Shown here one piece after another: positions 1-9,494 of a DNA stretch of 64,000 nt (its first letter is position 1; every line of letters begins with the position of its first letter). The notes below the pieces were generated by a model, which made no database searches, was not told where the DNA came from, and saw only the letters and a list, made by a program, of their open reading frames with translations. This DNA comes from Chryseobacterium sp. POL2 (GTDB lineage Bacteria; Bacteroidota; Bacteroidia; Flavobacteriales; Weeksellaceae). The translations under genes were made by a program, and so were the position numbers. The DNA lies in NCBI RefSeq assembly GCF_011058315.1, contig NZ_CP049298.1:1426001-1490000 (forward strand). The letters are read 5' to 3'.

Positions 1-1066
1 TGTCTGAGAAAACACCGTCATTATTATAATCAATCCACACAGCCGTTTTATCTGAATCAAACTGACTAATTGTTACAGAAATTGGGTAAGCCGCTCCTCT
101 ATTAACAGTTCCAAGAACGCCTGCCGTATTAGTAAAATCCTCATAACCAGCCGTTGATGTAGAACTATTATCAATACCTGCAAAAACTACTTTAGAAATC
201 TTTTCATATTGTGTACTTGTTGCACCTGCAGCACAATAAGCTTTAGTAGAGTTAGTAGTGAATGTTACCTCTTGACATCCAACTGCATCTCCAACTGCAT
301 TCGAAGGAACTATTTTAGCATAATATGTCTTGTTAACTTCTAATGGTACATACTGGGAAGTTATAGAACCTGCAACAGTTTGGTTGTATGCGTCGTTACC
401 TCCAGGAGTTGTTCCAATAGATATTTTAAAATTAGTAGCTCCAGATACTGCGTTCCATTTCATTTCATAACCTCCTGCATTAACTTCAGCTCCAGCTGTA
501 GGCGCAGTAATTGTGGTACATGTCGGTACGCTAGTTACTACCTCTTGTTTAATATCTATATCGTCAACAAAAATATTACCACTACCCGAAGTTCTCACAT
601 AAAACGCTCCAAAGCCAACAATTTGTCCTGGCATAATTGTTCCTGCAGGAATTGTTCTTGTAGCAGTTGTACAAGTTGTTGTCGCCCCAGAAGTCAAAGA
701 AATTGCTGCTCCCACAGGTACAACACTCCATTGATCAGAATCTTCATTATAAACGAAGTAAGCAACATACAAACTCCCAACAGCACCAGCCGCCTTTTTG
801 TAACTGATTTTAAGATCAACTTTTTGACCGTTAGTAATTTGTCCTGTTTCCTCCATCATAACCATCCATCCCGTTTGCGATACTGATGCACTTGTTGCGA
901 GCTGCCCTCCATACGTTCCTGTACAAGCAGCTGCAGTAGTAATAGTTCCTCCACCAAATTGTGCATAGTAACCATCTGCCGCATCTTCAAAAGTCCCGGT
1001 AAAATTAAATTGTGCATTTGCTACAAAACCTAATCCTAGCAATGCCGAAAATAAAATTTTCTTCAT
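1..1066 (-). CDS. Secreted multidomain protein with FN3-like and GEVED-like regions, 3' end cut off by the window
   Basis: The gene reads leftward from an ATG at 1064-1066 and runs off the window edge, so about 355 residues are visible. It opens with a signal peptide (MKKILFSALLGLGFVANAQ). Next comes a region resembling a cleaved-adhesin/MAM-like beta-sandwich (about residues 20-160), then a fibronectin type III-like segment (about 165-260). The visible end contains WIDYNNDGVFSD, typical of the GEVED domain of large Bacteroidota surface proteins. Such proteins usually end in a type IX secretion sorting domain, but that end lies outside the window, so export by T9SS is inference. The substrate or ligand is unknown. 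The opposite-strand frame at 380-886 is low-complexity and is not taken as a gene. Confidence 0.8.
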   Translation of the reverse strand, partial: MKKILFSALLGLGFVANAQFNFTGTFEDAADGYYAQFGGGTITTAAACTGTYGGQLATSASVSQTGWMVMMEETGQITNGQKVDLKISYKKAAGAVGSLYVAYFVYNEDSDQWSVVPVGAAISLTSGATTTCTTATRTIPAGTIMPGQIVGFGAFYVRTSGSGNIFVDDIDIKQEVVTSVPTCTTITAPTAGAEVNAGGYEMKWNAVSGATNFKISIGTTPGGNDAYNQTVAGSITSQYVPLEVNKTYYAKIVPSNAVGDAVGCQEVTFTTNSTKAYCAAGATSTQYEKISKVVFAGIDNSSTSTAGYEDFTNTAGVLGTVNRGAAYPISVTISQFDSDKTAVWIDYNNDGVFSD

Positions 1067-1346
1067 AATTATTAAATTGTTTAATGAACGCCAAAAATAG
1101 ACAATAAGTAGCATTTTGCAAATTTTAACAATCAATAAATAAATAAAAAATAATAAAACCCCAATAACAACACTATAAACAGGCATTTTAATAAAAATTA
1201 AAAAAATATTAAATATTATCAAATTCTTAATACTTTAAAATATATAGTTGATATATCTTAAAAATAGAGCTGTTACAGAAAAAAAATCTATCTCGGGTTT
1301 GTCTAGAAAAAACCACTATTCCCTAAAAAAGACAACAAAACCAATG

Positions 1347-1501
1347 TCGCGTGAGGGATCGCCGTGGAAATCCTTATGCATGACGCGAGGCGGCGGAGCG
1401 TAGCGGAGCCGTCCGAGGGTCATGCATAAGATTGAAACAAAGAGCCCGACCACAAGATTTTCGACTTGGAAATAGCCTTGGAAAATCTTGTGGGCACGCC
1501 C
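1347..1501. repeat. Structured intergenic element, copy 1 (downstream of dnaE)
   Basis: GCGTG at 1349-1353 can pair with CACGC at 1495-1499. Inside are a 12-bp perfect stem (CTTATGCATGAC with GTCATGCATAAG) enclosing a GC-rich GGAGCGTAGCGGAG core, and a 13-bp perfect terminal stem (1450-1462 with 1481-1493). Copies 2 and 3 at 16121-16285 and 43461-43642 keep the same plan, while the terminal-stem sequence differs and still pairs. In the direction of dnaE it begins about 22 bp after the stop codon. It could be an RNA element, a 3'-UTR structure or a small non-autonomous mobile repeat. The rest of 1067-1523 is AT-rich with no gene seen. Confidence 0.7.
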
Positions 1502-1523
1502 AAAAAAATTTAGTTAAAAATAT

Positions 1524-4500
1524 TTAGTTTAGGAAAACTTCGTAGTTGTTAACATCGTGTACTATGCTGAGCAATTCATCGTTGATCTTGATGCGATGTT
1601 GCATGGATACCAATTCGATAACGCTGTTATCTTCAGGGTTTTTGACAAAGAAGCTTAGTTTTTGATCACCATAATCGTGTCCCAAAAATGAGTTTTTGAA
1701 AAAGTTAATATCCGAAGGGCGCAAACTATCCAGACTAACCACCACCGACATACTTTTTGCAAACTTGTCAAAAGCTTCTTTAAGTTCAATAACATCGTTA
1801 ACATTGACAAATACACGACCGTCTTTAACTTGCGCAAATTTGATTTTCAAAATGACAAATCGCTGAACTTCCAATTTTTCTTTCAGTTTCATATAATCGC
1901 GATCGCCCAACCGAAAAGAGTAAGAGCCTGTATAATCCTCCAAGGTTACAAACGCAACTTTCTCACCACTTTTGAAGCCATCCTGCACACGATATTCTGT
2001 GATAAGTCCCGCCACAGAATATTCTTTCCCTGTGTCTTTATCACGGTTGCGCCAATCTTTCTTTTCTTCGGCTGGTTTTGCCAACTTCGGGAATACATTG
2101 TCTTTAAAATAATCTAACTCGTCGAGATTAAAGAAATTAAAACTGCCTTTTGGCTCTGCTTGTTTTTTAGAAGTTTCTACCAATTCTGAAGTACCGTCTG
2201 GATCTTCAACATCGATATCAAAACTAACATCATCTTCTTTATCTTCTTCTAAACTTAATAAAGCATCCATTGTATCTTGAGGCACCTCATCGTTCTGACT
2301 TTCCAAAACTGCTTTTTTGGACAAAACCCCTTGTATAAACTGAAACTGATATTTGAATTCATCCAAAGGATGCGCCGAAAGGTAGAAACCGATACTTTCT
2401 TTTTCTTTATTCAGCTTGTACATGTTTGGCCATTCTGCACAAGGCAAAAGTTTTGGCTTTTCTATTTGGATTTCGTCAGCAAAATCAGCAAACAAAGAGT
2501 TTTCGACTTCATTTTTACCTTCATGGAAACTTTGTCCATAGCGGATCAGCCGTTCCACATTGGTTTTGCCAGAATTATCGATATCAAAATATTGCGCACG
2601 ATGATAATCATCCAAACCATCGAAAGCACCAGCGATTACCAAACTTTCGACAACACGTTTGTTAACCTGCGAACTTGGTACGCGCTCAAAAAACTCATAT
2701 ATATTTTTGAATTTTCCATTTTGTCGCTCTTCATAAATCGCCTCGCTTGGTCCTTCTCCAATACCTTTAATCGCTCCCAAACCAAATCGAATTTGACCTT
2801 TTTCGTTAACTGCAAATTTGTACTGCGATTCGTTAACATCTGGTCCCAAAACATCAACGCCCATACTTTTGCAATCTTCCATGAACATGGTAATCTGATC
2901 CGTATTGTTGATGTTATTACTCATCACACTCGCCATATATTCTGCGGGATAATTGGCTTTAAGATAAGCCGTTTGGTAAGCAATAAACGCATAACATGTA
3001 GAGTGCGACTTGTTAAAAGCATATTCTGCAAAGGCTTTCCAGTCGTTCCAAATTTTTTCTAAAGGTCCTTCATCGAGATTATTTTTTCGTCCGCCTTCTA
3101 TGAATTTCGGATACATTTTATTAAGAACATCAATTTGCTTTTTACCCATTGCTTTTCTTAACGTATCGGCCTCCCCTTTTGTAAAGTTTGCCAACTTCTG
3201 CGACAGCAACATTACCTGCTCTTGATACACCGTAATACCGTAGGTTTCTTTAAGATATTCTTCGGTTTCTGGTAAATCATAAACGATTTCCTCAATCCCG
3301 TGTTTACGATTAATAAAGTTCGGGATATACTTGATAGGGCCTGGACGGTAAAGTGCATTCATGGCAATAAGGTCAGCAAAAACCGTTGGTTTCAGCTCAC
3401 GCATATATTTTTGCATTCCGGGACTTTCGTATTGGAAAATTCCAACCGTTCTTCCTTCTTTAAATAATTGATAGGTTTTGGCATCATCCAAGGGAATAAG
3501 ATCGGGATCAATATCAATATCGTATCGTTGTTTTACCAACTTCAAAGCATCTTTAATAATCGTAAGCGTTCTTAATCCTAGGAAGTCCATCTTCAAAAGA
3601 CCGGCACTTTCCGCCACCGAGTTATCAAATTGTGAAACCAAAATATCAGCGTCTTTTGCAGCAATAGTTACAGGAACAAGATTGCTAACATCTTCTGGCG
3701 TAATAATAACCCCACAAGCATGAATCCCTGTATTTCTTACGCAACCTTCCATTTTTTTTGCACTAGCCAAAACCTGGTGACGATGATCATTGGGATCATC
3801 CAACACCATTTTCATTTCATCCACCAAAAGCTGTTCTTCTGGTTTTAGTTTATCATACTTTGCTAAAGCTTTAGCGATGTTCATTCCTGGTGTGGAAGGA
3901 ATCAATTTAGCGATATTGTTGGTATCGGGAATTGGAAGATCCAAAACCCTTCCAGCGTCTTTAATCGCCGACTTACCCCCAAGAATTGAATATGTAATGA
4001 TCTGCGCAACTTGCGTTTTACCATATTTTTCAACCACCCATTTGATAATTTTGTCACGGCCTTCATCATCAAAGTCGATATCAATATCTGGCATCGATAC
4101 ACGCTCTGGATTAAGAAAACGCTCAAATAGCAAATCATATTTAATGGGATCAACATTGGTAATTCCGATGCAATATGCCACCGCCGAACCTGCTGCCGAC
4201 CCACGTCCTGGACCAACCCAAACGCCCATATTTCTAGCTTCGTTACAGAAATCCTGTACAATCAAAAAGTAACCCGGATAACCTGTATTCGCGATAACAT
4301 CGAGCTCAAAATCAAGACGTTCTTTGATCTCATCGGTAATGCCCGTTTCGACATATCTTTTCTTAGCTCCTTCATAAGTCAAATGGGTCAAATATGCCAT
4401 TTCGCCACGCTTTCCACCATCAACCTCATCTTCTGGATGGACAAACTGTTCTGGAATATCGAACTTCGGAAGCAAAACATCACGTTTCAAACGATAAGGT

Positions 4501-6170
4501 TTAAACTTTCCTACAAACTCTTCATAAGCATCAAAAGCATCAGGATAATCCTGAAATGCACGTTTGAGCTCATCACCAGTTTTTATATAATATTCTTGCG
4601 TGTTAAGACCTTTACGTTTCCCAAAACCTTTACCAACAGGCGTTGACAATTTTTCACCATCTTTTATACATACCAAAATATCTTGGATATTGGCATCTTC
4701 TTTATGGGTATAAAAAGTTTCGTTTTGTGCTAAAATTTTAACTTCATATTTCTCAGCAAATTGCAAAAGTACGTCGTTGAGGTGTTCTTCTTCTGGCAAA
4801 TTATGATTCTGAATCTGAACATAAAAATCATCCCCAAACTCCTCTTTCCACCATTTGAAACGCTCCTCACCTTTTTGTTCCCCTATGTTAAGAATCGCAT
4901 CTGGAATATCACCATTAATACTTGAGGTTAAAGCAATCAAGCCTTCTTTGTATTGGGAAATAACTTCTCGACTAATTCTTGGAACACCAAAATAAAATCC
5001 CTTAACAAAACCGATACTAGACAGTTTTGCTAAATTTTTATAACCTTCAAAATCCTTGGCAAGAAGCACCATTTGTGTTCTTTTATCTGGATCATCTTTG
5101 GTAAATTGTTTTTGCTCGTACCGATCTGATATAAAAAACTCGCAACCGATAATCGGAATCAAAGGTTCTTTGTTAGGTTCTTCCTCTGTAAAATCTTCCG
5201 ACTTTTCTTCCGCTTCTTGTTTCTTTTCAAGGTAAGATTTATAGGCTTTTTCGCGATCGCCATTAACAGCTTCCACAGCAGAAACAAATTTGAAAGCGCC
5301 CATCATATTCCCAATATCCACCATCCCAACTGCAGGATAATTTTCTGTGGTTGCGATTTTAATTAAATCGTTAATACTAGACGACGCTTGCAATGTGGAA
5401 TAAACACTGTGACTATTAAAGTTGAAATATTTACCAAGATCAATCTCGTCAATACTTCCAAAATCTTGCTTTTTCTTTTTGTTATTAAACCCAGCTACCT
5501 GCCGACGAATAACAATATCAAAAGGCTGGATCGGCTCTGGATGTAATTTTTGATAAAGCTTAAGTTGATCTTCCGAAATCTTTAATAGATCTGCTGGGAT
5601 AAGACCAATTCTCATCATCTCAAAAAAGACCTGTGCCGTCGCATTAACATCGGCTGCGGCATTGTGCGCTTCATCGAAATCGGTTCCATAGAGTTTTTCG
5701 TAAAGCTCACCCAATTTCGGCGATTTGTACCTTCCATTTCTACCGCCACCTAATTTACAAAAGCCGGTCCCCAAATGCATGGTATCCGCTTTTGGTTTTT
5801 CTTGCAAATTATCGGTAATTTCTTTTCGGAAAAATTCTGCGCCAACAATATTGTAATCGAATTCTACATTATGACCAGACACAACTTTAGAACGACTCAA
5901 GACTTCAGAAAATTCTAACAAAACCTCCTGAAGATCACGACCTTCTTCCTGCGCCATTTTCGTGGAAATACCATGAATTCTTGTTGCATTAAACGGAATA
6001 TCATAAGCCTCAGGCTTTATGATATAATCCTGATTTTCTACAAGATTACCTTCTTCATCGTGTAATTGCCAAGCAATCTGCACCATGCGCGGCCAGTTGT
6101 CCGAGTCTGATAAAGGAGCGTTAAAATTCTTTGGTAAACCAGTTGTTTCGGTATCGAAAACTAAATACAT
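1524..6170 (-). CDS. dnaE: DNA polymerase III subunit alpha with N-terminal proofreading exonuclease domain
   Basis: This is the replicative DNA polymerase catalytic subunit, 1548 residues, longer than the roughly 1160-residue E. coli DnaE. Residues 1-200 form a DEDDh 3'-5' exonuclease (FDTETTG at 5-11; HNVEFD and HNAAADVNAT further on), an activity supplied by a separate DnaQ in enterobacteria. A PHP domain follows from about residue 245 (SHSVYSTLQ). The polymerase core carries PDIDIDFDDEGRD near 691-705, and an OB-fold lies near 1390-1460. Fused exonuclease-DnaE proteins are common in Flavobacteriia. The ATG at 6170 begins directly at the exonuclease fold. The gene is followed after 22 bp by structured element copy 1. 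Confidence 0.97.
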   Translation of the reverse strand: MYLVFDTETTGLPKNFNAPLSDSDNWPRMVQIAWQLHDEEGNLVENQDYIIKPEAYDIPFNATRIHGISTKMAQEEGRDLQEVLLEFSEVLSRSKVVSGHNVEFDYNIVGAEFFRKEITDNLQEKPKADTMHLGTGFCKLGGGRNGRYKSPKLGELYEKLYGTDFDEAHNAAADVNATAQVFFEMMRIGLIPADLLKISEDQLKLYQKLHPEPIQPFDIVIRRQVAGFNNKKKKQDFGSIDEIDLGKYFNFNSHSVYSTLQASSSINDLIKIATTENYPAVGMVDIGNMMGAFKFVSAVEAVNGDREKAYKSYLEKKQEAEEKSEDFTEEEPNKEPLIPIIGCEFFISDRYEQKQFTKDDPDKRTQMVLLAKDFEGYKNLAKLSSIGFVKGFYFGVPRISREVISQYKEGLIALTSSINGDIPDAILNIGEQKGEERFKWWKEEFGDDFYVQIQNHNLPEEEHLNDVLLQFAEKYEVKILAQNETFYTHKEDANIQDILVCIKDGEKLSTPVGKGFGKRKGLNTQEYYIKTGDELKRAFQDYPDAFDAYEEFVGKFKPYRLKRDVLLPKFDIPEQFVHPEDEVDGGKRGEMAYLTHLTYEGAKKRYVETGITDEIKERLDFELDVIANTGYPGYFLIVQDFCNEARNMGVWVGPGRGSAAGSAVAYCIGITNVDPIKYDLLFERFLNPERVSMPDIDIDFDDEGRDKIIKWVVEKYGKTQVAQIITYSILGGKSAIKDAGRVLDLPIPDTNNIAKLIPSTPGMNIAKALAKYDKLKPEEQLLVDEMKMVLDDPNDHRHQVLASAKKMEGCVRNTGIHACGVIITPEDVSNLVPVTIAAKDADILVSQFDNSVAESAGLLKMDFLGLRTLTIIKDALKLVKQRYDIDIDPDLIPLDDAKTYQLFKEGRTVGIFQYESPGMQKYMRELKPTVFADLIAMNALYRPGPIKYIPNFINRKHGIEEIVYDLPETEEYLKETYGITVYQEQVMLLSQKLANFTKGEADTLRKAMGKKQIDVLNKMYPKFIEGGRKNNLDEGPLEKIWNDWKAFAEYAFNKSHSTCYAFIAYQTAYLKANYPAEYMASVMSNNINNTDQITMFMEDCKSMGVDVLGPDVNESQYKFAVNEKGQIRFGLGAIKGIGEGPSEAIYEERQNGKFKNIYEFFERVPSSQVNKRVVESLVIAGAFDGLDDYHRAQYFDIDNSGKTNVERLIRYGQSFHEGKNEVENSLFADFADEIQIEKPKLLPCAEWPNMYKLNKEKESIGFYLSAHPLDEFKYQFQFIQGVLSKKAVLESQNDEVPQDTMDALLSLEEDKEDDVSFDIDVEDPDGTSELVETSKKQAEPKGSFNFFNLDELDYFKDNVFPKLAKPAEEKKDWRNRDKDTGKEYSVAGLITEYRVQDGFKSGEKVAFVTLEDYTGSYSFRLGDRDYMKLKEKLEVQRFVILKIKFAQVKDGRVFVNVNDVIELKEAFDKFAKSMSVVVSLDSLRPSDINFFKNSFLGHDYGDQKLSFFVKNPEDNSVIELVSMQHRIKINDELLSIVHDVNNYEVFLN

Positions 6171-6329
6171 TGAGGCGTCTTTTTATTCTAATGAGATGTA
6201 AAGTTAAGATATAATTTGTCAGAAAAAAAGTGACAGAAATTTGATTTTATAAAAAAAACACAAAAGTGTTAATCTCGGTTAAATATCACTGAAGTTTTAG
6301 TTTTAAATTTAATTTTAAGAAAAAATAAC

Positions 6330-7064
6330 GTGAGGATAATTTTACTATTATTTCTATTTGTATTCGTTCAATTGGCAATGGCTCAAAACATTTCGGGAAG
6401 GCTTTTCTATAATCAGATTCCAGTAAAATCAGCTTTAATAATTAATTTAAAAACGGATCAAAAAACGCTCACAAATGACAAAGGAGAATTTATAATCCCA
6501 GCAAATACAAATGATAAAATAAGAATTACAAAAGAAGGTTTTGAAATAATTGAATTCCGAAGTTCCGAAGATAGTAGCAGCAAAGATTATATTCTAAAAC
6601 CTATACCTACAGAAATTGAAGAGGTAAAAATCACTTATCTACCAACGGGCAATCTAAAAAAAGACAGCGAATATTATGGTGCAAGTCTTAGAGAACGACG
6701 TGTTAATACTGGTTTGCGCAAATATTTCAAAAAACCTTCCGACTTATCGGTTTTACAACCAAAACCTGGCGAATTTATCCAACCTGTTGGCTCTGGATTT
6801 AGCTTTGGAAAAATTGATGATAAGTGGGCGCTTAGCGATTTTGTCATGTGGTTACATGCAGAACTGTCTGACGAATACTTTGCTGAATTTGAGATTTCTC
6901 CCAATGATATCGATCGTTTTATATACTTTTCTTTAAGCAGTTTTAATCAAAAAGAAAAACAGAATATTTTGAAATACGGCTATTGCAGTAATTTTAATAT
7001 TGGCCAACTAAAACTTCTTTTTGAAAAAACGATTTTAAATTTCAAAAAAAATGATTCCAAATAA
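6330..7064 (+). CDS. Secreted carboxypeptidase-regulatory-like domain protein
   Basis: A 244-residue protein with a GTG start and a signal peptide ending at AMAQN. Residues 20-90 resemble the CarboxypepD_reg-like beta-sandwich common in Bacteroidota surface proteins, with the pattern NISGRLFYNQIPV followed by NDKGEFIIPA. The C-terminal 130 residues have no motif that I recognise. The protein is probably periplasmic or envelope-associated. Its molecular role is unknown. It is divergent from dnaE, with 159 bp between the starts, and is convergent with the L,D-transpeptidase gene. Confidence 0.8.
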   Translation: MRIILLLFLFVFVQLAMAQNISGRLFYNQIPVKSALIINLKTDQKTLTNDKGEFIIPANTNDKIRITKEGFEIIEFRSSEDSSSKDYILKPIPTEIEEVKITYLPTGNLKKDSEYYGASLRERRVNTGLRKYFKKPSDLSVLQPKPGEFIQPVGSGFSFGKIDDKWALSDFVMWLHAELSDEYFAEFEISPNDIDRFIYFSLSSFNQKEKQNILKYGYCSNFNIGQLKLLFEKTILNFKKNDSK

Positions 7065-7101
7065 ACCTAGAATCATCTTCCTGTTATATGTCAGCTTCAA
7101 A

Positions 7102-8127
7102 CTAAATGGCAATATCCAAAGAGTCTTGTCTTTTCTTTTCGGCTTTTTCAATAAGAACTTGTGCCGCAACTTGATCGCGATTCTCTTGTTCTTTTAAGAT
7201 TTTTTCTAGCTCAGGTTCAATAATTTTGGTCATATCATCCACCGAAATATCATTAGCTTTTGGGTTTTCCATAAGATTGTACCACGGTTTTCTGCCGCCC
7301 CATTTGTAATCTCCATAGACATAAACTGGTGTTCCGTTTGCGCGCACCGTTGCCCCACCTGGGTTAAGAATCCATGTATCCGCAAAAGTGTACATCCATT
7401 TGGCATCTTTTTCCAAAAGGCGCAGGCAAGAATGTGACGCTGGATAACCTGGCATTTCATATTGATGCCAGCCAATTCCTCTGAAATTGCTGATATTAAA
7501 ATTCCATCTCAGTTTCCATTCGTCGCTAACCGTTGAGATGGAAACTTCTTTTTTCCAATTCGCAAAATGTAAACCGCGATCCGTTTGCGTTGACTTTTTC
7601 CCCATAGAGGTTGGTCCCCATTTAATCAAATTTCCATATTCATAAACCCCAAAAGCCTGAATAGGATATGAGAAAAATACAAATTTCTTAACATCTTTCA
7701 ACACAGGCAAATTGCCAGGAAATGGCGAATAACGGAGAAAATCTTTCTCAACTACGCTTGGCACGACCAAAGTGTCTGCACGATAAAGATTTTTTTTATC
7801 CAAACGGTTGATTGCCAAAATCGTGTAAAGTTCTTCTGCGGAATATTTCTTTTTGAAGTCTTTGGCTAAAGAATCATTTTTTTTGTAAGGCAAAGCTGTG
7901 TAATGAAAATCTTTGTTAGGGATAATTTTCTTCTCGATTTCTTTTTTAAGCTCAACCTGTTTGCCTTTAATAACAGTATCAATCTTCACAACATGTATGT
8001 TGGGATTGGTTTGCAAAGTTGCGGAAGGCCTAGAGATATTGTCAGCCAAAGCCTCTTCTTTTTTACATTGAATAAAAACAAAAACTGAAGAAAGAAGCCA
8101 AAACACTGGTTTAAAATAGTTTTTCAT
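7102..8127 (-). CDS. L,D-transpeptidase (YkuD-family) lipoprotein
   Basis: A 341-residue envelope enzyme predicted to form or edit 3-3 peptidoglycan cross-links or to attach proteins to the wall. The N-terminus has a lipobox-like sequence (SSVFVFIQC), so it is probably a lipoprotein. The catalytic motif of the YkuD fold appears as PASHSCLRLL with the nucleophile Cys near residue 233, preceded by GIGWHQYEMPGY. The C-terminal tail is charged and may be coiled coil. The family assignment is firm from the SHSCLR signature. The cellular substrate cannot be read from sequence. Confidence 0.88.
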   Translation of the reverse strand: MKNYFKPVFWLLSSVFVFIQCKKEEALADNISRPSATLQTNPNIHVVKIDTVIKGKQVELKKEIEKKIIPNKDFHYTALPYKKNDSLAKDFKKKYSAEELYTILAINRLDKKNLYRADTLVVPSVVEKDFLRYSPFPGNLPVLKDVKKFVFFSYPIQAFGVYEYGNLIKWGPTSMGKKSTQTDRGLHFANWKKEVSISTVSDEWKLRWNFNISNFRGIGWHQYEMPGYPASHSCLRLLEKDAKWMYTFADTWILNPGGATVRANGTPVYVYGDYKWGGRKPWYNLMENPKANDISVDDMTKIIEPELEKILKEQENRDQVAAQVLIEKAEKKRQDSLDIAI

Positions 8128-8191
8128 ACGCGTTTTTTAACAATTCTTTAACATTCAAAAACCAGACCAAGTTCAGTTGGGCAAACCGCTA

Positions 8192-9145
8192 TTAAGAATT
8201 TGTAATATGCTTAATAATCTTCTTCGCGTGAATTCTGGAATTCTCTATAAACCACAAATGCGTGTTGCGTCCACCACAAACTACGCCTGCAAGATACAAA
8301 GATTTAACATTGGTTTCCATTGTGTTATCATCATGTACGGGAATATCGGCATCACCTTCCAAAATAATTCCGGCGTTTTTTAAAAATTGAAAATCTGGTA
8401 AATAACCTGTCAACGCGAGTACAAAATCGTTTTCAATATCTTGTTCTCCATTTTCGTTTTTAAATTTAACAGCAGATTCAGTAATTTCTGTCAACTCAGA
8501 ATTGAAATAAGCTTTAATACTTCCTTCTGCTATTCGGTTTTCAATATCTGGTTTCACCCAATATTTCACGCGATTCCCTATTTCGGCCCCTCGAATAATC
8601 ATTGACACCTCGCCTCCTTTTCGATAAATTTCCAAAGCAGCATCCACTGCCGAATTGCTGGCGCCGACAACCACAACTTTTTGTTGCGCATAGGGATACG
8701 GTTCGGTGTAATAATGATGGACTTTTTGTAAATCTTCGCCTTTCACGTGTAACAAATTCGGGATATCATAAAAACCAGTTGCAATGATGACATTTTTCGC
8801 TAAATATCCGGTTTTGGACGTTGTCACCTGAAAGTTGTTTTTATCTTTTTGAATCATTAAAACTTCTTCGTAAAGTTTAATATTCAGTTTTCGTTGACGT
8901 GTAATGCCTTGATAATATTCTAAAGCATCTTGTCTGCCAGGTTTTGGCGAGCTTGTAATAAATGGAATTTCGTCGATCTCCAATCGTTCAGCAGTTGAGA
9001 AAAACCGCATATACAAAGGATAATTGTACAAACTATTGGCAATGCTTCCTTTTTCTAAAATGAGATAAGAAAAGCCTTTTTTTTCGGCTTCTATCGCACA
9101 TGCAATTCCAATTGGACCACCGCCTACAATGATAATATCAAGCAT
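8192..9145 (-). CDS. ypdA: YpdA-type NAD(P)H-dependent bacillithiol disulfide reductase
   Basis: A 317-residue flavoprotein with an N-terminal FAD-binding Rossmann motif (VGGGPIGIACAIEAEKKG) and a second nucleotide-binding motif (VVVGASNSAVDAALEI) near residue 155. It lacks a CxxC redox pair, as the YpdA family does, unlike thioredoxin reductase. The family reduces bacillithiol disulfide and contributes to thiol redox balance; its action here on bacillithiol is inferred from family membership. The gene follows cbpM by 32 bp on the same strand and may be cotranscribed with the cbpA-cbpM chaperone pair. Confidence 0.87.
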   Translation of the reverse strand: MLDIIIVGGGPIGIACAIEAEKKGFSYLILEKGSIANSLYNYPLYMRFFSTAERLEIDEIPFITSSPKPGRQDALEYYQGITRQRKLNIKLYEEVLMIQKDKNNFQVTTSKTGYLAKNVIIATGFYDIPNLLHVKGEDLQKVHHYYTEPYPYAQQKVVVVGASNSAVDAALEIYRKGGEVSMIIRGAEIGNRVKYWVKPDIENRIAEGSIKAYFNSELTEITESAVKFKNENGEQDIENDFVLALTGYLPDFQFLKNAGIILEGDADIPVHDDNTMETNVKSLYLAGVVCGGRNTHLWFIENSRIHAKKIIKHITNS

Positions 9146-9177
9146 TTTTGTTTTAATTTAATTTAAATTTCAAAAAC

Positions 9178-9492
9178 TTAAAAATTATCATCCGCATCTT
9201 CCCACTCTAGCTTTGTTATGCCTAAACGTTGTGTGAGATTTCTGTTTTCCTCTTGTAAATGTCTTAGTTTTTTTAACATTTCATGAATGATCTCAATGCC
9301 TTGCAAATTGACATCGAGGTCGTAATGCCAATTGATAAAACGCTCGAAATCCGACAATTCATCATGAACGATATAACGAATGCTGTTATCAATCTGGGGA
9401 TGCAACAATTCTGAATCGATGAGATCATCTACAAAACTGTAATCAACTTTATAAATTCTAATAATTTCTTCTATGGATATTCTGTCAGACAT
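9178..9492 (-). CDS. cbpM: Chaperone modulator CbpM
   Basis: A 104-residue protein with a MerR-like fold at the N-terminus (ISIEEIIRIYKVDYSFVDDL) and a C-terminal helix rich in Leu and charged residues (EMLKKLRHLQEENRNLTQRL). CbpM binds the J-domain of CbpA and restrains both its co-chaperone and DNA-binding activities. The start lies 3 bp after the stop of the adjacent DnaJ-like gene, which matches the cbpA-cbpM pair known from other bacteria. Both size and context support the call. Confidence 0.85.
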   Translation of the reverse strand: MSDRISIEEIIRIYKVDYSFVDDLIDSELLHPQIDNSIRYIVHDELSDFERFINWHYDLDVNLQGIEIIHEMLKKLRHLQEENRNLTQRLGITKLEWEDADDNF

Positions 9493-9494
9493 GC

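Noticed and set aside
380-886. Plus-strand open frame of 168 codons
   Set aside because: It lies antisense to the secreted FN3/GEVED gene, and its translation is a Ser/Asn/Cys-rich low-complexity mirror of that coding sequence.
1347-1501. HEARO/IscB omega-RNA identity for the structured element
   Set aside because: No IscB-like gene is near any of the three copies and I could not match the core to omega-RNA features from memory.
2277-3062. Plus-strand open frame of 261 codons inside dnaE
   Set aside because: Antisense to a conserved, uninterrupted dnaE frame with clear polymerase motifs.
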